From: Cardinalis cardinalis
Lineage: Eukaryota; Chordata; Aves; Passeriformes; Cardinalidae
NCBI GenBank assembly: GCA_014549065.1
Contig: JACDOX010000163.1
Location: 1,572,267-1,636,266 of the forward strand
Direction: 5' to 3'
DNA length: 64,000 nt
Made by a program: the position numbers and the translations under genes
Notes under the pieces: generated by a model
What the model saw: the letters and a program-made list of their open reading frames with translations, nothing else
Databases searched by the model: none
What the model was told of the DNA's origin: nothing
Shown here: piece after piece, positions 1 through 11,524 of the stretch
Layout: every line of letters begins with the position of its first letter
How positions within the stretch are numbered: the stretch's first letter is position 1

Positions 1-85
1 GGAAGGGAAGGGAAGGGAAGGGAAGGGAAGGGAAGGGAAGGGAAGGGAAGGGAAGGGAAGGGAAGGGAAGGGAAGGGAAGGGAAG
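1..85. repeat. (GGGAA)n microsatellite
   Basis: Seventeen uninterrupted pentamers (GGAAG phase) begin at the first base and stop at 85, where the phase breaks into AAAGG. The array is cut by the window edge, so its full length is unknown. It is a pure purine strand, which suggests either recent growth or an assembly-collapsed tract. Confidence 0.97.
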
Positions 86-311
86 AAAGGAATAAACCCC
101 AAAACCACTCATCAACAGTGTCCCACTCAATAATCCCTCTGGGATATTTGCTCAGCAGCTTTTCTTGGAAAGGAGTTTCTTCATCTCTTCATCATCACAG
201 AATATCTTGGTTTGACTCTTTTTTAAGGGTATCTGCAATATCTAGAGTTTCTATTTCTAAGCTGCAGCAGTCAGAGCTGTGAGTGACCCAAGTTGTGCCA
301 AAGACTGATGC

Positions 312-640
312 TGTTGAGTCAGGGACAGAAAGAAAGACTCCAGTCTTCAGGCAGATTAGAAGGCTCAAGAATAATCTTTATTAGCAAGAAGTTGCAAGCT
401 TTATAGTCTCACTCACTAAGTAGGACCTGATTGGTCTCAAANTAGAAACATCTCACATTATTGGTGACTATGAATAGCACTCTGTGGGACAACCATAACT
501 ATAAACAATAGTTACAGAAAGAGAGATAATAATTGTTTGAATTCTTTTGTCTAAGATTCCCAAGCTCAGCCTGGGNGAAATTGTCTCTATTCTTTCTTCA
601 ACTGAACTGAGAATACGCACAAAAGACAAAAGTGTGTCCA
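312..640 (-). mobile_element. putative solo LTR, minus strand (singleton)
   Basis: Read on the minus strand, this block has a TATA-like CTATAAAGC near 400, an AATAAAG polyadenylation signal about 25 bp further on (near 380), and a CA-type end at 312 (TGTTGAGTC on the plus strand). The spacing of TATA, polyadenylation signal and terminus fits an LTR. The other end was not located: 640 is approximate and no target-site duplication was found. It does not match the repeated families elsewhere in the window. Confidence 0.45.
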
Positions 641-1529
641 TTCCAATTACAAAGGCCATGCTCAGGGGGAAGTACTGACCAGCTGGGATCTCCTGGCATC
701 TGCCAGCAGTGGACCCTCTGTCCTGGCAGAAACCTGTAAGGATTTCTCATGAAAACGTTCAGACAGCCCCTCCTGAGAGTGGCCACTGCTCGAGCCTTGC
801 AGCGAGGAGCAAAGAGCTCATTCTCCTGAACTGGGAAGGGATGGAAGGAAAGACTCCTTTCCTCCTTTTTCAGTGAACTTTCCTTTTCCCTCCTGCTGCT
901 TCCAGAAACAATCACTGAAAAGATGATGAAACATGGTGCTGGAACAAGCTGACTCACACCTGCTGCACCAGTGTGACACACAGGGTTTTGCATCATCACA
1001 CCTCATCACTGAGGAGCTTCACAGACACATGGCAGGGACCTCTCACAGCTGAGATTCTCTCCCCACTTTTAAATAATTGAGGAAAAATAGCAGTAATTCT
1101 AAACTGTCCCAATTTTTAACAGGCCTAGATTTCAGTAAGATTTAAGTGGGAGAATGATGACATATCTGAGTTCTGTTATATTTGAGAGTAATTTATTCTT
1201 AATCTCAGAGCCTNTTTTTAACTGATGCAGAAATTATTTCTTTAATGAAATCCTGATACTCTTGAGGAGATCTTGATACCCTTATAGGTCAATACCTTCA
1301 GAACTAAAAGGAGATTCTTTATTCTTGATGTGGGAAAAAAGCCAAATTTCCCACAAATGACAAAGGCGTCTTTTGCTTTTCAGTGTTTCAAGCAACACTT
1401 CAGCATTTAATGCTGTCACATAGGGTGTCTAGTAGAGAAGTGGATGTCAGAATATCCTTTCTCACTGCTTTAGAGGNTTCTTAGTTTTATTTCTTCTTAC
1501 CTTTCTCTGATTTGATTGGCAATGAATTA
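641..1529. other. no gene seen; unassigned sequence
   Basis: About 0.9 kb between the LTR-like block and the CR1. The first 400 bp is more GC-rich and contains a 133-codon minus-strand open frame with no recognisable domain. The rest is AT-rich. I see no repeat family member, splice pattern or RNA gene here. Confidence 0.5.
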
Positions 1530-1768
1530 ACAGAATTCACAGAATGACCAGGTTGGGAGAGACCTTCAAGATCATNNAGTCCANCCCAGCCCCAACAGCT
1601 CAACTAAACCCTGGCACCCAGTGCCACATCCAGGCTTTGTTAAACACACCCAGGGATGGGGACTCCACCACCTCCCTGGGCACCCATTCCAGAACTTTAT
1701 CACTCTTTGTGTGAAAAACTTTTCCCTGCTATCCAACCTGTATTTCCCTTGGCACAGCTTGAGATTAA
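1530..1768 (-). mobile_element. CR1 LINE 3' end, minus strand
   Basis: The reverse complement reads as the end of CR1 ORF2 plus the short 3' UTR: the segment around GGCTGCCCAGGGAGGTGGTG, then GATCTTGAAGGTC, ending in ATTCTGTG-like octamers at 1530-1545. These are hallmarks of avian CR1, which copies itself by target-primed reverse transcription and is usually 5'-truncated, as here. It aligns by eye with the copies at 23.8 and 32.4 kb. Three Ns (1576, 1577, 1584) fall in it. It has no coding capacity left beyond a fragment. Confidence 0.9.
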
Positions 1769-2066
1769 AATTAATTAAAGTCAATTAATTAAAATTAAGT
1801 TCCCCAAGCCAAGCCAGTTCTGCCCATGACAGTGCTCAGTGAGTGATCTCTGCCTGCCCTTTTCTCAACCCACGTGCCTTTGACTGTATTTTCTGGCCCC
1901 TGTCCAGTGGAGGAGGGAACCAATATAGGAGCTCAGGTGGGCACCTTGAGCATCTTGTCCAGGGAGACCTGCAGGGGTGGGATACTGCGCCTGCAGGTGG
2001 AAATCAGGGCATTCAGATTATGGCAGTCCTGTCCTGACACAAGAATGTGTGGCTCAAATGGACTTG
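1769..2066. other. no gene seen; short spacer between CR1 and LTR
   Basis: About 300 bp. The first 30 bp is an AT-rich ATTAA-type stretch adjoining the CR1 truncation point. The remainder is mixed-composition sequence with no recognised repeat or gene. Confidence 0.5.
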
Positions 2067-2072
2067 ATCCAG

Positions 2073-2665
2073 TGNGCAACCCCAGGGCACCACAGGGAAT
2101 ATTCCTGTGTCTGCTCTGGGTGCCCTGACCCCCAGGGCAGCACTGACTGTGACCCTCAGCCATGGAGAAAGTTCCCCAGACCTCAAGATAGACTGGAACC
2201 CACAAAAATGTGCAATAGATTATAGAGAGCAGTGCAGGTGGATCACTGGGTGAGAAATTGAGGGTTTGGGGTTTTTAGTGTGTTGTGGATGGCAGCAAGA
2301 TGGAGGGCACAGGGGGCTGTCCTGGGTTTCTTCTTCATGCTGCTTCTTCCTCCTTCTCCTTGGGTTTCGGTGGCATTTTGTAATTGGGCAGAAAAGTCTG
2401 CACTGTGGGCTCTGTGGGATCAGTGATTGGGTTAAAAGGGAAAATAATCCAGGTGTCAGTTCTTAATTGGACAGTTTAGTCTTAAAAGACCTTGTCCCAA
2501 GAGATTGTTGGCCATTTTGTGCCTTCCAATGAAAAGCTGCTGAACTCACAGTAGTGAGACTGTTTTACTGATAAGAAATAATAAACACCTGAGTCTGAAC
2601 ATGAAACTGCTGTCTGGGGTGCCTTCAGTGCAGAGCCAGAGAAACCCACAGCTGGTACCATCACA
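2073..2665 (+). mobile_element. solo LTR, family C, copy C1
   Basis: A 593-bp element starting TGNGCAACC and ending CATCACA, flanked by a perfect 6-bp target-site duplication ATCCAG (2067-2072 and 2666-2671). An AATAAA signal lies at about 2580. It is a close relative of the minus-strand copy at 11525-12114, with only about a dozen differences by eye over the last 430 bp, and a more distant relative of 55633-56180. The 6-bp duplication is typical of class II (ERVK-like) endogenous retroviruses. No internal retroviral region adjoins it, so it is a solo LTR left by LTR-LTR recombination. Confidence 0.9.
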
Positions 2666-2671
2666 ATCCAG

Positions 2672-4308
2672 AACACAGCCCCTCATCATTTCTAAATCCC
2701 AGCTAATGAATAACTGATGCCATATGAATCCTGCTGTGGTGTCTTGTAATGGATTGATTGTGTTGTCTGAAACATGGTGGATGGGATTATTTGCCTGTTT
2801 CTTTCCTGAGTCTCTCACAAAAATGATGTTTCTAAAGAGGCTCTTTNAAATAGTCACATTTCCAATAATTCACAAAGAGGCTACAAGCTTTTTCCTCTCA
2901 AATGAGTTTCAGCATATCCATGCTGCATCATTGGATATGAGTGCAAAGGATGTATGAACAAATTCTGCTTGAGCTGATCCCCCTCCTCAGCTCACTACAG
3001 CCAGGAGAAAGCAGGGAAAAAGTGAAATTTGCACCCTGTTGTAGCCTTCTCACTGTCCTTCACAGTGGCACTTCACAGCCTCTTTTCTCCAGGTGTCCTG
3101 CCAGAAAGTTCTGGAATTTGCTCCCAGTTAAAGGGAACAAGGCAGGAACCAGAAGCTTTGCAGGAAACCACAGGAACATTTGGCATTTTCTGGAGTCACA
3201 AGGTGGGGAGGGAAAATGTACCTTGGAGGGGCAGCCAAACAACACCTTAAAACTGAGGGAAAGGATATTTCAAATGGAATGGCACCTGCTGCAGTGTAAG
3301 AATCACGGGAACAGTGCTAATTACCAAACACCCAGTGCAAACAATTAAACAACTATTTAGTGCAATACAACACTGCAGGATGTCCCCTTGCCCCAAGAAC
3401 CCCCTCCTAGGACAGCCATGAAACAGGTAAGTGACAGTCCAGGCCAAAAAAGCTTTTGTCCATCTGGAGATGGCAAAAGGGCTTTAAATGGCACATAGAA
3501 ACACACTGTGATTATCATGGAGAGTCAAATAACAATGCAATTAACAAATAACAATGAACTGTGCTTCAGTGTCCTCACTAATGAGTAATTTCATGCAATA
3601 TGGTTCAGGGAGTGCCCAAACACAAAGCAGTCAGGCCCAAAGTGGTGGGCATGTTTCTGTGGTGAATAGAACCCAAATCCTCCCACCAGCTCCAGCCCCA
3701 AACTGCAGCTGCAAAGTGGAAAGGGCTGTCTAGCACTGGTGAAAGGCTTTAATCTCTGATACAGATGATTAACATTCATTACTGTCTATGCATATTTATG
3801 ATATAAATGTTCAAAAAGCTAAAACAAGCAAATAAATACCAATGTGGCCATAACAAAGGCACAAGCTGCATTTCTGTCTATTTGGCTTTGGTACATTTCT
3901 GTACTGATTTTAGAATCATGGAAACATACTGATTTTGCAGGATGTTTGCAGAATAGTCCCCTGCAGACTCTCCTGTCAATCTCTGAAATCTCTGAAATGA
4001 GTAACAAGTCACTATTGCTAAATTTTGAGCAAGGATTCATATTTCTGTGACATCTTCTGTCAAAAACCCAGAGAAAAGATGTATTTATAGCCATGTATTT
4101 CAGACAAGTTCATAATTAAAACAAAACTGACAAAAAATGCAGACTAACAACAGAGGACACTGATCAGTTTTGAGCAGGGGAGAGAGAGACAGGTACAACA
4201 CAAACCGTCTTTATTTAGGTATCTGTGGCCACACTGTGTTTCAGTCACAGGAATAGCTGAATCTAAGTATTTGTCCTCAGAACATTTTTTTACATTATAT
4301 TCAGCTCC
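2672..4308. other. no gene seen; unique sequence
   Basis: About 1.6 kb of apparently single-copy, moderately AT-rich DNA. A plus-strand open frame of 135 codons (2941-3348) has no recognisable domain, signal peptide or repeat and looks like chance. No repeat-family member was recognised. Confidence 0.5.
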
Positions 4309-4392
4309 TATATATATTATACATAATATATATAATATAATATATGTATGTGTATATATATGTGTATACAAATTAAATATNATAATATAAGT
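4309..4392. repeat. (TA)n/(TG)n AT-rich microsatellite
   Basis: Imperfect TATA and TGTA runs with one N (4381). It is low-complexity sequence capable of simple hairpins, with no further function visible. Confidence 0.85.
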
Positions 4393-4915
4393 TATCCAAC
4401 CTGATGCACTTTGGAGACCTCCCAGAAGACAAGGACACACTATTTGTGACAGACTGACAGCACTGAACACAGGCACTTATTAGTTATTCCCACCCAAAAG
4501 CTCTCCTGGAAAAGAAGACATGACTTTTTCCCACTCTGACCAGAGGGCAAAATCCAATACAGAATTGTGTGCTGCATTTGAAGGCTGAAGGAGAATAAAT
4601 TTTTACCTATTCAGGTAAACTGTGTGAAAGGGAATTTAGGAAAAAGGGTTGCTGTGGGTAAGCGTCTATCTTCCATCACTAGCATTTAAATATGGAGATT
4701 TCAGGAAGTACACATTTGCCAGAATTCCACACAATCTGCTTCTAAGGTCTGGTTGTGAGTGGTAACAATTGATCCACAAGCAGCATTTGTATTTAAGATT
4801 ATTTTCTTCACAAAATGACCAGGCTGCATGCTAGTTCTGACTGTCTAATCTGGGAGTACATGCTTAAATGTATGATGATAAAATAATAAAACTATTGAAA
4901 ACAATTCTGGGTTGC

Positions 4916-5298
4916 TGTCACAGACACCTTTTATGAAAAATCCTTTCTTTAAGATTTTTCCTCCTGAGAAGCTGAGAGGCCTCAGAGACAAAATGTAACC
5001 AATGGTTATCTGCTGCTGTGGAATGCAACAGGTGCATCTGGGATTGGGCTCATGTGGTTGTTTCTAATTAATGGCCAATCACAGTCAGCTGGCTTGGACT
5101 CTGNNCNNNCNNNAANCNTTNNTNNTNATTCCTTCTTTTTCTATTCTTAGCCAGCCTTCTGATGAAATCCTTTCTTCTATTCTTTTAGTATAGTTTTACT
5201 ATAATATATATAATAAAATAATAAATCAAGCCTTCTGAAACATTGAATCAAATCCTCTTCTCTTCCCTGATCCTTGGACCCCTGTGAACACGGTCACA
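4916..5298 (+). mobile_element. solo LTR, family A, copy A1
   Basis: A 383-bp LTR beginning TGTCACAGACACC and ending GGTCACA, with a perfect 6-bp target-site duplication GGTTGC (4910-4915 and 5299-5304). It has the family A layout: a GAGAAGCTGAGAGGCCTC-type block near the 5' end, a CCAAT-type GGCCAATCACAG box, an AT-rich TATA region, and AATAATAAAT before a GCCTTCTGA motif. It belongs with the copy at 44842-45222 in a subfamily whose 5' end reads TGTCACAGACA. Positions 5104-5127 are mostly N, in the part that should join the CCAAT region to the AT-rich region. Confidence 0.92.
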
Positions 5299-5304
5299 GG
5301 TTGC

Positions 5305-5601
5305 ACTTCTGAAGTTTTTGTTACTTCTGGTAATAAATCTCATTGTCCCTGTGGTTACTGCAGGATCCACACATGACAAATGAGCACAGCCTGTTCAGAG
5401 AGGTTTGCAGCCCTGAGCCCGCCCCCCCGCTCACCTCTCCGGTCCCTGATCTGCTGCCNATTTCCAGGAGCTGCTGTGGCTGGGCAGGGATGGGGNAGAG
5501 CTGCCAGGCAGTGCCTGTGGCTGGGCAGCAGCGAGCAGGGGCTGAGCTGTGTCCCTCCAGTGCAGCACAGGGAGCTCTCCTGCCTCTGCACTNCCCATCC
5601 C
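5305..5601. other. no gene seen; GC-rich spacer between two LTRs
   Basis: About 300 bp between the family A and family B LTRs. It has GC-rich runs (a C-tract near 5422) and several Ns. It may be a worn piece of retroviral sequence, but nothing specific supports that. Confidence 0.4.
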
Positions 5602-6219
5602 TGGCAGGACCCAGGACATCCCTCTGGCTGCCCTGGGTGACTCCAGACCCTGCTAGGGGCTCAGAGACCTTGGCACGGAGTCAGAGACACCTGTGCCTTT
5701 GATTTTAGCTCATGGAAACAATTACCAACCTTATATGAGGATTCACAAGCCACAAGAGTTTAAGTAGAATGATAGTTAGTTTGTTACAAGACAGAAAAGT
5801 ACAATTTTGAGTTTTTAGAATGGGGGTTCAGAAGCCAAGAAAGAGAGATTTGGGTGTGCCTTTTCCTTTTTTCTTCTTCTTAGCCTCCATCTTCTGGGTG
5901 ATGGTGGCACTTCNGGACTGGTTTAGAGTAGAGACAGACTGTCAAACATAGGTCATAGGTATTGGAAAATTATTGTAAATAAAGTACATGTAGTTTTTAG
6001 TATAAAAAGCCAACACCACCTTTGGGGCGGTCAGTGTGCCACTGACTGACCTGCTGACTGGACCTCAGCAGGCCAGAGAAAGAATGGAATAGATAACAGA
6101 AAATAAACAACCTTGAAAAGAGAACAGAAGAATCCTGACTCCTCCTTTGGCCGTGGGGCTGGGACAAAGAGACTCTGACACATCTTGGGGTCATCCTGAC
6201 CACAAAGACTCCTGAGACA
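5602..6219 (+). mobile_element. solo LTR, family B, copy B1
   Basis: About 618 bp, from TGGCAGGACCCAGGACATCC to CCTGAGACA. It has a clear promoter and processing layout: TATAAAAAGCC at 6001 and AATAAACAAC at 6102, about 100 bp apart, as expected for the R region of an LTR. It is colinear with 53538-54172 (minus), with the outer LTR 60005-61191 (plus) and with the nested LTR 60091-60702 (minus). The ends are set by that comparison. A convincing target-site duplication was not found; CATCCC and CACCCC on the two sides differ at one base and are offset. Confidence 0.85.
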
Positions 6220-6425
6220 GCACCCCTGTTCCCTGCCTGGGAGAGGGCAGCCCCAGCAGGAATACAGCCCCTGGTTTGGGAACTGTTGTCCTTTGGGGGC
6301 CTGGCACCTCCTGCTGGCACGGAGGGACCTGTGCTGGCTCTGTAGAGCCATTCCATGGCCATCTCTATCCAACAATTGTCCCAGATTGCAAGGCAATGTG
6401 TGTTCTATTGCCATCTGTTAGAGGA
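6220..6425. other. GC-rich sequence, possibly retroviral, downstream of LTR B1
   Basis: Directly after the CA end of B1 comes about 140 bp of GC-rich DNA, then an AT-richer tail that looks like avian LTR-type sequence. I could not place ends or a coding segment, so the retroviral origin is only a guess. Confidence 0.3.
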
Positions 6426-6438
6426 GTAGCCAGTTAAC

Positions 6439-6511
<73 letters not shown>

Positions 6512-6522
6512 TAGCCAGTTAA
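6426..6522. repeat. (TAA)n microsatellite between 12-bp direct repeats
   Basis: About 23 TAA units (6441-6510), preceded by CAA and flanked on both sides by the identical 12-mer GTAGCCAGTTAA (6426-6437 and 6511-6522). The direct repeats make the tract look inserted into, or copied within, the 12-bp site. Confidence 0.95.
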
Positions 6523-8093
6523 GCTTTGTCCTGCTACCAGCCTGCTGTAGAAACACAAAGGATGTCTCAAACACAGGAACAGACACTCAGGGTCTGACTG
6601 TGGATTTACCTGCCTGCAAACTTTACTCTTCAGTGGCTAACAGCAAATTTTTACCTCTCCTTCCTTAAGAAAAACTCCTTACAGAATGTTTATTTCCCTG
6701 CTGCACTCTCCAGGAATCAGCAGCTGAGGGATTTCCAAAAGCTGTATCCAGACCCTCAGGCTTCTTGTCACTGATGGGAGCTCCCATCCCTGAACCTGTC
6801 TGTTGTGCTTCTAAATCCACTTCCAGTCTCCTTTACAGCCTCTGGCAACATTCCAGAGCTATTGCAGTGCAATGTATGCCAAAATTCCTCCTCCTAGCTT
6901 CTTTCAAACACGTTCATGTCCTTGCATCAGAGGCACTTTCTGACTCCTGAAAGGTAAGAAACGGTATCATTTCCCCACACCCCCTCTCCACAGCACTTGT
7001 GACAGTGGAGAGGTTTGTCTTAGCGTCATCCTCTCAGTCCTTCAGCTGTCTCTGTCTATTTCCAGCCTCCCCTAAACCAAACCCCATCCCTCATTTCTGA
7101 TGCACTACTCTGAGCTGACTCCACAGCTCCCAAACTTGTAATGCTCACATTGTAGGAGAGACCAAGAATTGCAGTTCTTGGGTTCAAACCAGCACCTCAA
7201 CTTCTCTCATCCCCAACATCAAACCACTCCTGACAGGTGAGAGGAGAGAGCCCACCCTCAGACTGACCAGCAGAGCAGCACTGACACACATTTGGGAGAA
7301 AAAAAAAGAAAAAAAAAAAAGAAAAAAAAAGAGAGAGAAGGGAAGATCTCCTAGGATGGCTGTGCCACCTTGCTAGAGAATGATGCGGTTTTAGAGGAGC
7401 TGGACTTCAATTCCGCAGCCTATCATCAGAAAATGAGGGTCTGTACAACTATAAAACATCCAAGACAAGATTAAATCAGCTCATTTTAGCAAACTGCAGA
7501 AGATCAGCTCAGCTGGAGGCACCAGTCCCTGTTCAGGTGAGAGGCAGTGGAAGGGTTGAGCTGTTGACACCCACTAATATGAAGCAGGATCACTTCCTCT
7601 TCTAACAATAATTGTGTCCTTGGAAACCCTGGACCTGAGCAGCTCTATCTGTCACAGGGAACTCACTGTGGGACCAGGGCCAGCTTCTGGGTATTACCTA
7701 GGAAAAGGAAGAAATGTGGTTTTTAGACAGTTTTTAGGAAAGCTTTTTTAAACTTTATTTCTAAGTTTGGCATGAGTTGTAGCAGCTGTTCCAAAATTAA
7801 CTTGTGGCTTCTTTAACAGACTTCTTGCAAGGGCTGTAATTTCCAGCAAGGCAGGTTTGTAAGAGCAGTTTAGCAATGGAGTCCCTCATTCAAGCCAACA
7901 GCTCAGCATGTCTGTCCCTGATCTCCCCTGTCAGGCAGAGCANAGCCACACATGGGCATCTGACAGGAGAATGGAAAACATTCCAGCTCCACGATTCTGC
8001 AGATGGAAATCATAGGCAGCTTCACGAGGAGGGAACTCACTTTGTGCCTGAATGACAGTTTTGGGACTGCACTTAAAGAGCATTGTTTGGGTG
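6523..8093. other. no gene seen; unique sequence with a poly-A/purine tract
   Basis: About 1.6 kb without a recognised gene or interspersed repeat. 7297-7340 is an A-rich run with G interruptions ending in GAGAGAGAAG. Short open frames have no recognisable domains. Confidence 0.5.
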
Positions 8094-8099
8094 GGAACA

Positions 8100-8495
8100 G
8101 GTGGTATTTTCTGGGGTCCCCGTGGCAGGAAGGAATGAATCTGACTCCATGTTCTTAGAAGGCTGATATGATATCATATAGTATTATACTAAAACTATAT
8201 TAAAGAACAGAGTAAGGATACTTATAGAAGGCTTAACAAGATACCAGTGAAAAACCTGGGACTCTCTCCAGAGCCCTGACACAGCTGGATAGTGATTGGT
8301 CTTTAAGTGAAAACAATTCACATGAAACAAATGAACAATCACCAGCTAGTAAACAATGTCCAAACCACATTCCAAAGCAGCAAACACAGGAGAAGCAATC
8401 AGATAATTTTTGTTTTCATTCCTCTCTAAGGCTTCTCAGCTTCCCAGGAGAGGAAATCCTGGCAAAGGGATTTTTCAGGAAATGTGATGGTGACA
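8100..8495 (-). mobile_element. solo LTR, family A, copy A2
   Basis: A 396-bp LTR on the minus strand. The plus-strand left edge is its 3' end, reading GGTGGTATTTTCTGGGGTCC, and the right edge GATGGTGACA is its 5' end. A perfect target-site duplication GGAACA flanks it (8094-8099 and 8496-8501). The first base of the left edge is G where other copies have T, probably a point change in the terminal dinucleotide. The internal order (AT-rich region, CCAAT-type region, GAGAAGC block) matches the other family A copies in reverse. Confidence 0.92.
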
Positions 8496-8501
8496 GGAAC
8501 A

Positions 8502-9147
8502 TACTTCTTGAGTACTAAGTGTCTGACACATTGCAGGTGTAAAAAAATTAGGCATCAGTAATATTTAGTCTAGTCCAGACTGCAAGAAAAACTCTTGTTA
8601 TTTGCAGAGTGACTGAAAAGCCAGATTTTTTACTGTATCAGTGATTCCTGTGGGTTAAGCAAAAATATAGAAANGGAAAATAAAGTACATAATACAGTAG
8701 TACTGGAGTGGTAAAATAGTGACTCAATAGCAATGTAAAACCATAAAATGATTGTTCAGATGTAATGGTAGAATTTTTTACAGCCCAATTCATTGCAGAA
8801 AAAGAATAAAAAGAAAAATTGCACTTGGCATCTTAGCTTGGGTTGCAGCACTGATTCAAACAGAAGGCTGTCATGGCTAGATACAATTTTATGGAAAACT
8901 GACCCAGAATTATTTCTCCAGGAGCAGGACCTTCAAAGGAAGTAACCAATGGCATCATACTCAAGTGCAAGAGACATCATTCCTTCCCACCAAAAACCAC
9001 TCCAACAGACAACATCAGCTGGCTTGAGATGCATCCACAATAAGAACATGGTATATGTGATAGTGGAGCCCTGGAAAATGTTAAAGATAGATTCTGAAAA
9101 TGTTAGGCTTTGTGTTTTCTCAGATCACTGCACCTGTGTAAGCAGTA
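8502..9147. other. no gene seen
   Basis: About 650 bp of AT-rich DNA between LTR A2 and the ERVL-type LTR. Parts of 8869-9147 could belong to an older LTR, since a TGTCATGGC motif lies at 8869, but I could not confirm an edge. Confidence 0.4.
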
Positions 9148-9463
9148 TGATAAATGATATAATTGTTAGATGTGATGATTGTTTACTAATTAAATANAAT
9201 TATTGTATAATCATAAGAAGAATCATGAGAAACTATGTTGGAAATTTAAGGGGGGTTATGCTTAGCTGAAATCTATGTATACAATAGAACAATGTAAGTT
9301 TAATAATTAACATGAAAGTTATATAATGATAGAATATAAAACACGATCATCTCGAATGTATGGTCAGAGTCAGATTTGAGTTGAATACTCCTGATTCCCA
9401 GAGCTCCTAATAAAAAGCACCAACATAATCATTTTCGTGGTTATGTGTTTCTGAATGCTAACA
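9148..9463 (+). mobile_element. LTR of an ERVL-like element (singleton)
   Basis: AT-rich block with TATAAAAC near 9337, an AATAAAAAG signal near 9409, and an end reading GAATGCTAACA at 9463. The signal order and spacing fit an LTR, and the 3' end resembles avian class III (ERVL-like) LTRs as I remember them. TATGA occurs at 9146-9150 and again at 9464-9468, a possible 5-bp target-site duplication, which is the usual size for ERVL. Using it would put the 5' end at 9151 with a TA rather than TG start, so the left edge is uncertain. Confidence 0.5.
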
Positions 9464-9468
9464 TATGA

Positions 9469-10549
9469 ACACTGTCTGCATAAGTATACAACAGACTGCA
9501 TGAAATTCACATTAATGAATATTATTTTACAAATACAGTTAAATGTTAATATTTACCAGTGCAAACAGCTAACAAAAATTAGGTGCCTCTGTAAAACAGC
9601 TATTTCCTTAAATCAGTGTTTGGAGTTTACATGTTCTTCTCAAACAGAACTTGTTTAACATAACAAGCCTGAACAGAACCCACCTGGAGGCCAACTACTC
9701 TTGATAGCATAAAAAAGAGAAACATTTAAATTAATGGTGAACAGGCTAANGGAACAGGGCACAGCAAGATTATGTTTTTAAAAGATCACTTTATAATATC
9801 CAGGTTTCTTATTATGGTTACATCAGTTTCTGATTCTAGTCTCTTTTACTTGATTTTGTCTCCAAATTTATTGATTTACTGACTTCATTGAGCAATAAAC
9901 AGCTTTCAGGATATTAGGCTGAACCAAGGAATGGAATCCTTAAGTGTTTTCATCANGGAGATTGTAATCCCAGCTCTGGACAAGACACTCTGATTATATG
10001 CCCGGACAGAAATGGCTTTATTGTGTGAAAACATTTTTCTTAAAACAGCAGCTCTGACCCCTCCTGAAGTCTCCCAGTACTATTATCTTTATCTTCCCCA
10101 TTTTGCATAGGGAGAGACTTTAAAGCAGCATAGGCAGCAATTCCAATTTTCTCTGCTGTGCACACAGGATCAACTGCTACATTTTTGGCACAAATATTTG
10201 GAAAAGCCTGTTACAGCACAGGAGAGACCAGCTGCTGCATCAACACCAGCTGATAACAACGGCACCAAAGAATTCTGTGAATGTGGAGCATATTTCTGTT
10301 TGTAAATATGGATTAATTCTCTCCATTTCAGCTTTGCACTGCGAGGGGCACACTCACAATACACACACATATATATATATAACACACTGAGAGAAATGTA
10401 ATATATGTGAATTATTATGCATATCTATAGATAGAAACAGAGAGAAATATCATGTATGTGAATTATTATGCACATGTATCTAGATAGAAATTGGGGGAAN
10501 TATTATAACTGTGCCTGCAACAGTATAAACATAAAAAAGTATGGCTGGA
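9469..10549. other. no gene seen; AT-rich unique sequence
   Basis: About 1.1 kb. It includes a short CA/TA microsatellite (about 10361-10382) followed by two similar 50-bp stretches (about 10388-10437 and 10440-10490) that share the words ATGTGAATTATTATGCA and ATAGATAGAAA. No gene or family member was recognised. Confidence 0.5.
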
Positions 10550-11208
10550 TGAGTGGCACATGTGCACTGTCCAGCTGTCATTCAGGCCATCCTGCACAAT
10601 TTGAAGACCCTAAAAGCATCCTGGTCCCTAGATGGTGCTATTCACTGCACTAACGAGGCAACCTCCGCTCCTTCCCAGCACCTAGGGACAAAAATTGCTT
10701 CTTGGTTCAAAATTACAGAAGCTGAGTACAGATATGAGTAATGCTCATTGTGGATGTTTGCCACGTGCCTTGAACCCTCAGCCCATGTAATTTCTGTGGG
10801 TTATAAGAACAGGAATTCCATTAAACAGCACCAGGGAAATCATGGTCAGGAACTGCTTGTGAGGAGCAGCATTTGCAATGTCCTGGAGCGTGGAAGAGGT
10901 TTTACAGTGACTTCTGTGAGCCAGAGAGAAGCTTGGTAAGAGGATCCATGTTCACCCCTGAAAGAATTCTCTACCAAGGTCATTGACATAGAAACCAAGA
11001 AAGAAGGAAGGAGAAATAAGAGAAACCTGCAGCTGTCTGTTCCAATGAGCACTTTGTTTGTCTCTCCTGACCAATAAGTAAACTTAGGAGTTTTGTAAGA
11101 ATGTATAAAAAGCATGCATGCTAGAATAAAATCAATTTGAAGCCTTCTGAAAATGGAGTGTTGCTTTGCATTGTCTCTGTCTCAATCATGACAGTCTCAG
11201 CTACAACA
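10550..11208 (+). mobile_element. putative LTR (singleton), edges uncertain
   Basis: The right third has an LTR-like layout: TATAAAAAGC at 11104, AATAAAATC at about 11125, a GAAGCCTTCTGA word, and a CA-type end. If the end is the CA at 11208, the next five bases CTGGA are repeated at 10545-10549, immediately before a TG. That gives a 659-bp TG...CA unit with a possible 5-bp duplication. The left half shows no independent LTR feature, so the start is a guess based only on the short repeat. Confidence 0.35.
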
Positions 11209-11524
11209 CTGGATGAGCTTCCTCTGCCTCCACATGCAGCTGCCACATAACATTCCCCATCCTTAACAGGAAGGCGCATTACACACTGGTTTTACCAGTT
11301 TAAAACCCATTTTTACTGGTTTCACCCTGTCCTGAATCTCCCAGGGCAGCTGTTTGGGCCAGGCATCCTGGCAGAGCTCAGAGTTTGTGCCCAACACCAC
11401 AACCCTGGAGCCCACGCAGCCAGAGGCTGTGTCACACCAGCAGAGTGAGGGGCAGCACTGGCACCAGCTGGGGCATCTGTCCCACCAGGAATGGGTCCCC
11501 TGTCACACTGCCCTGTCACACTGC

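Noticed and set aside
7181..7190. GGTTCAAACC as a tRNA or SINE B box
   Set aside because: The B-box word is perfect, but no A box, cloverleaf arms or pol III terminator is correctly placed around it.
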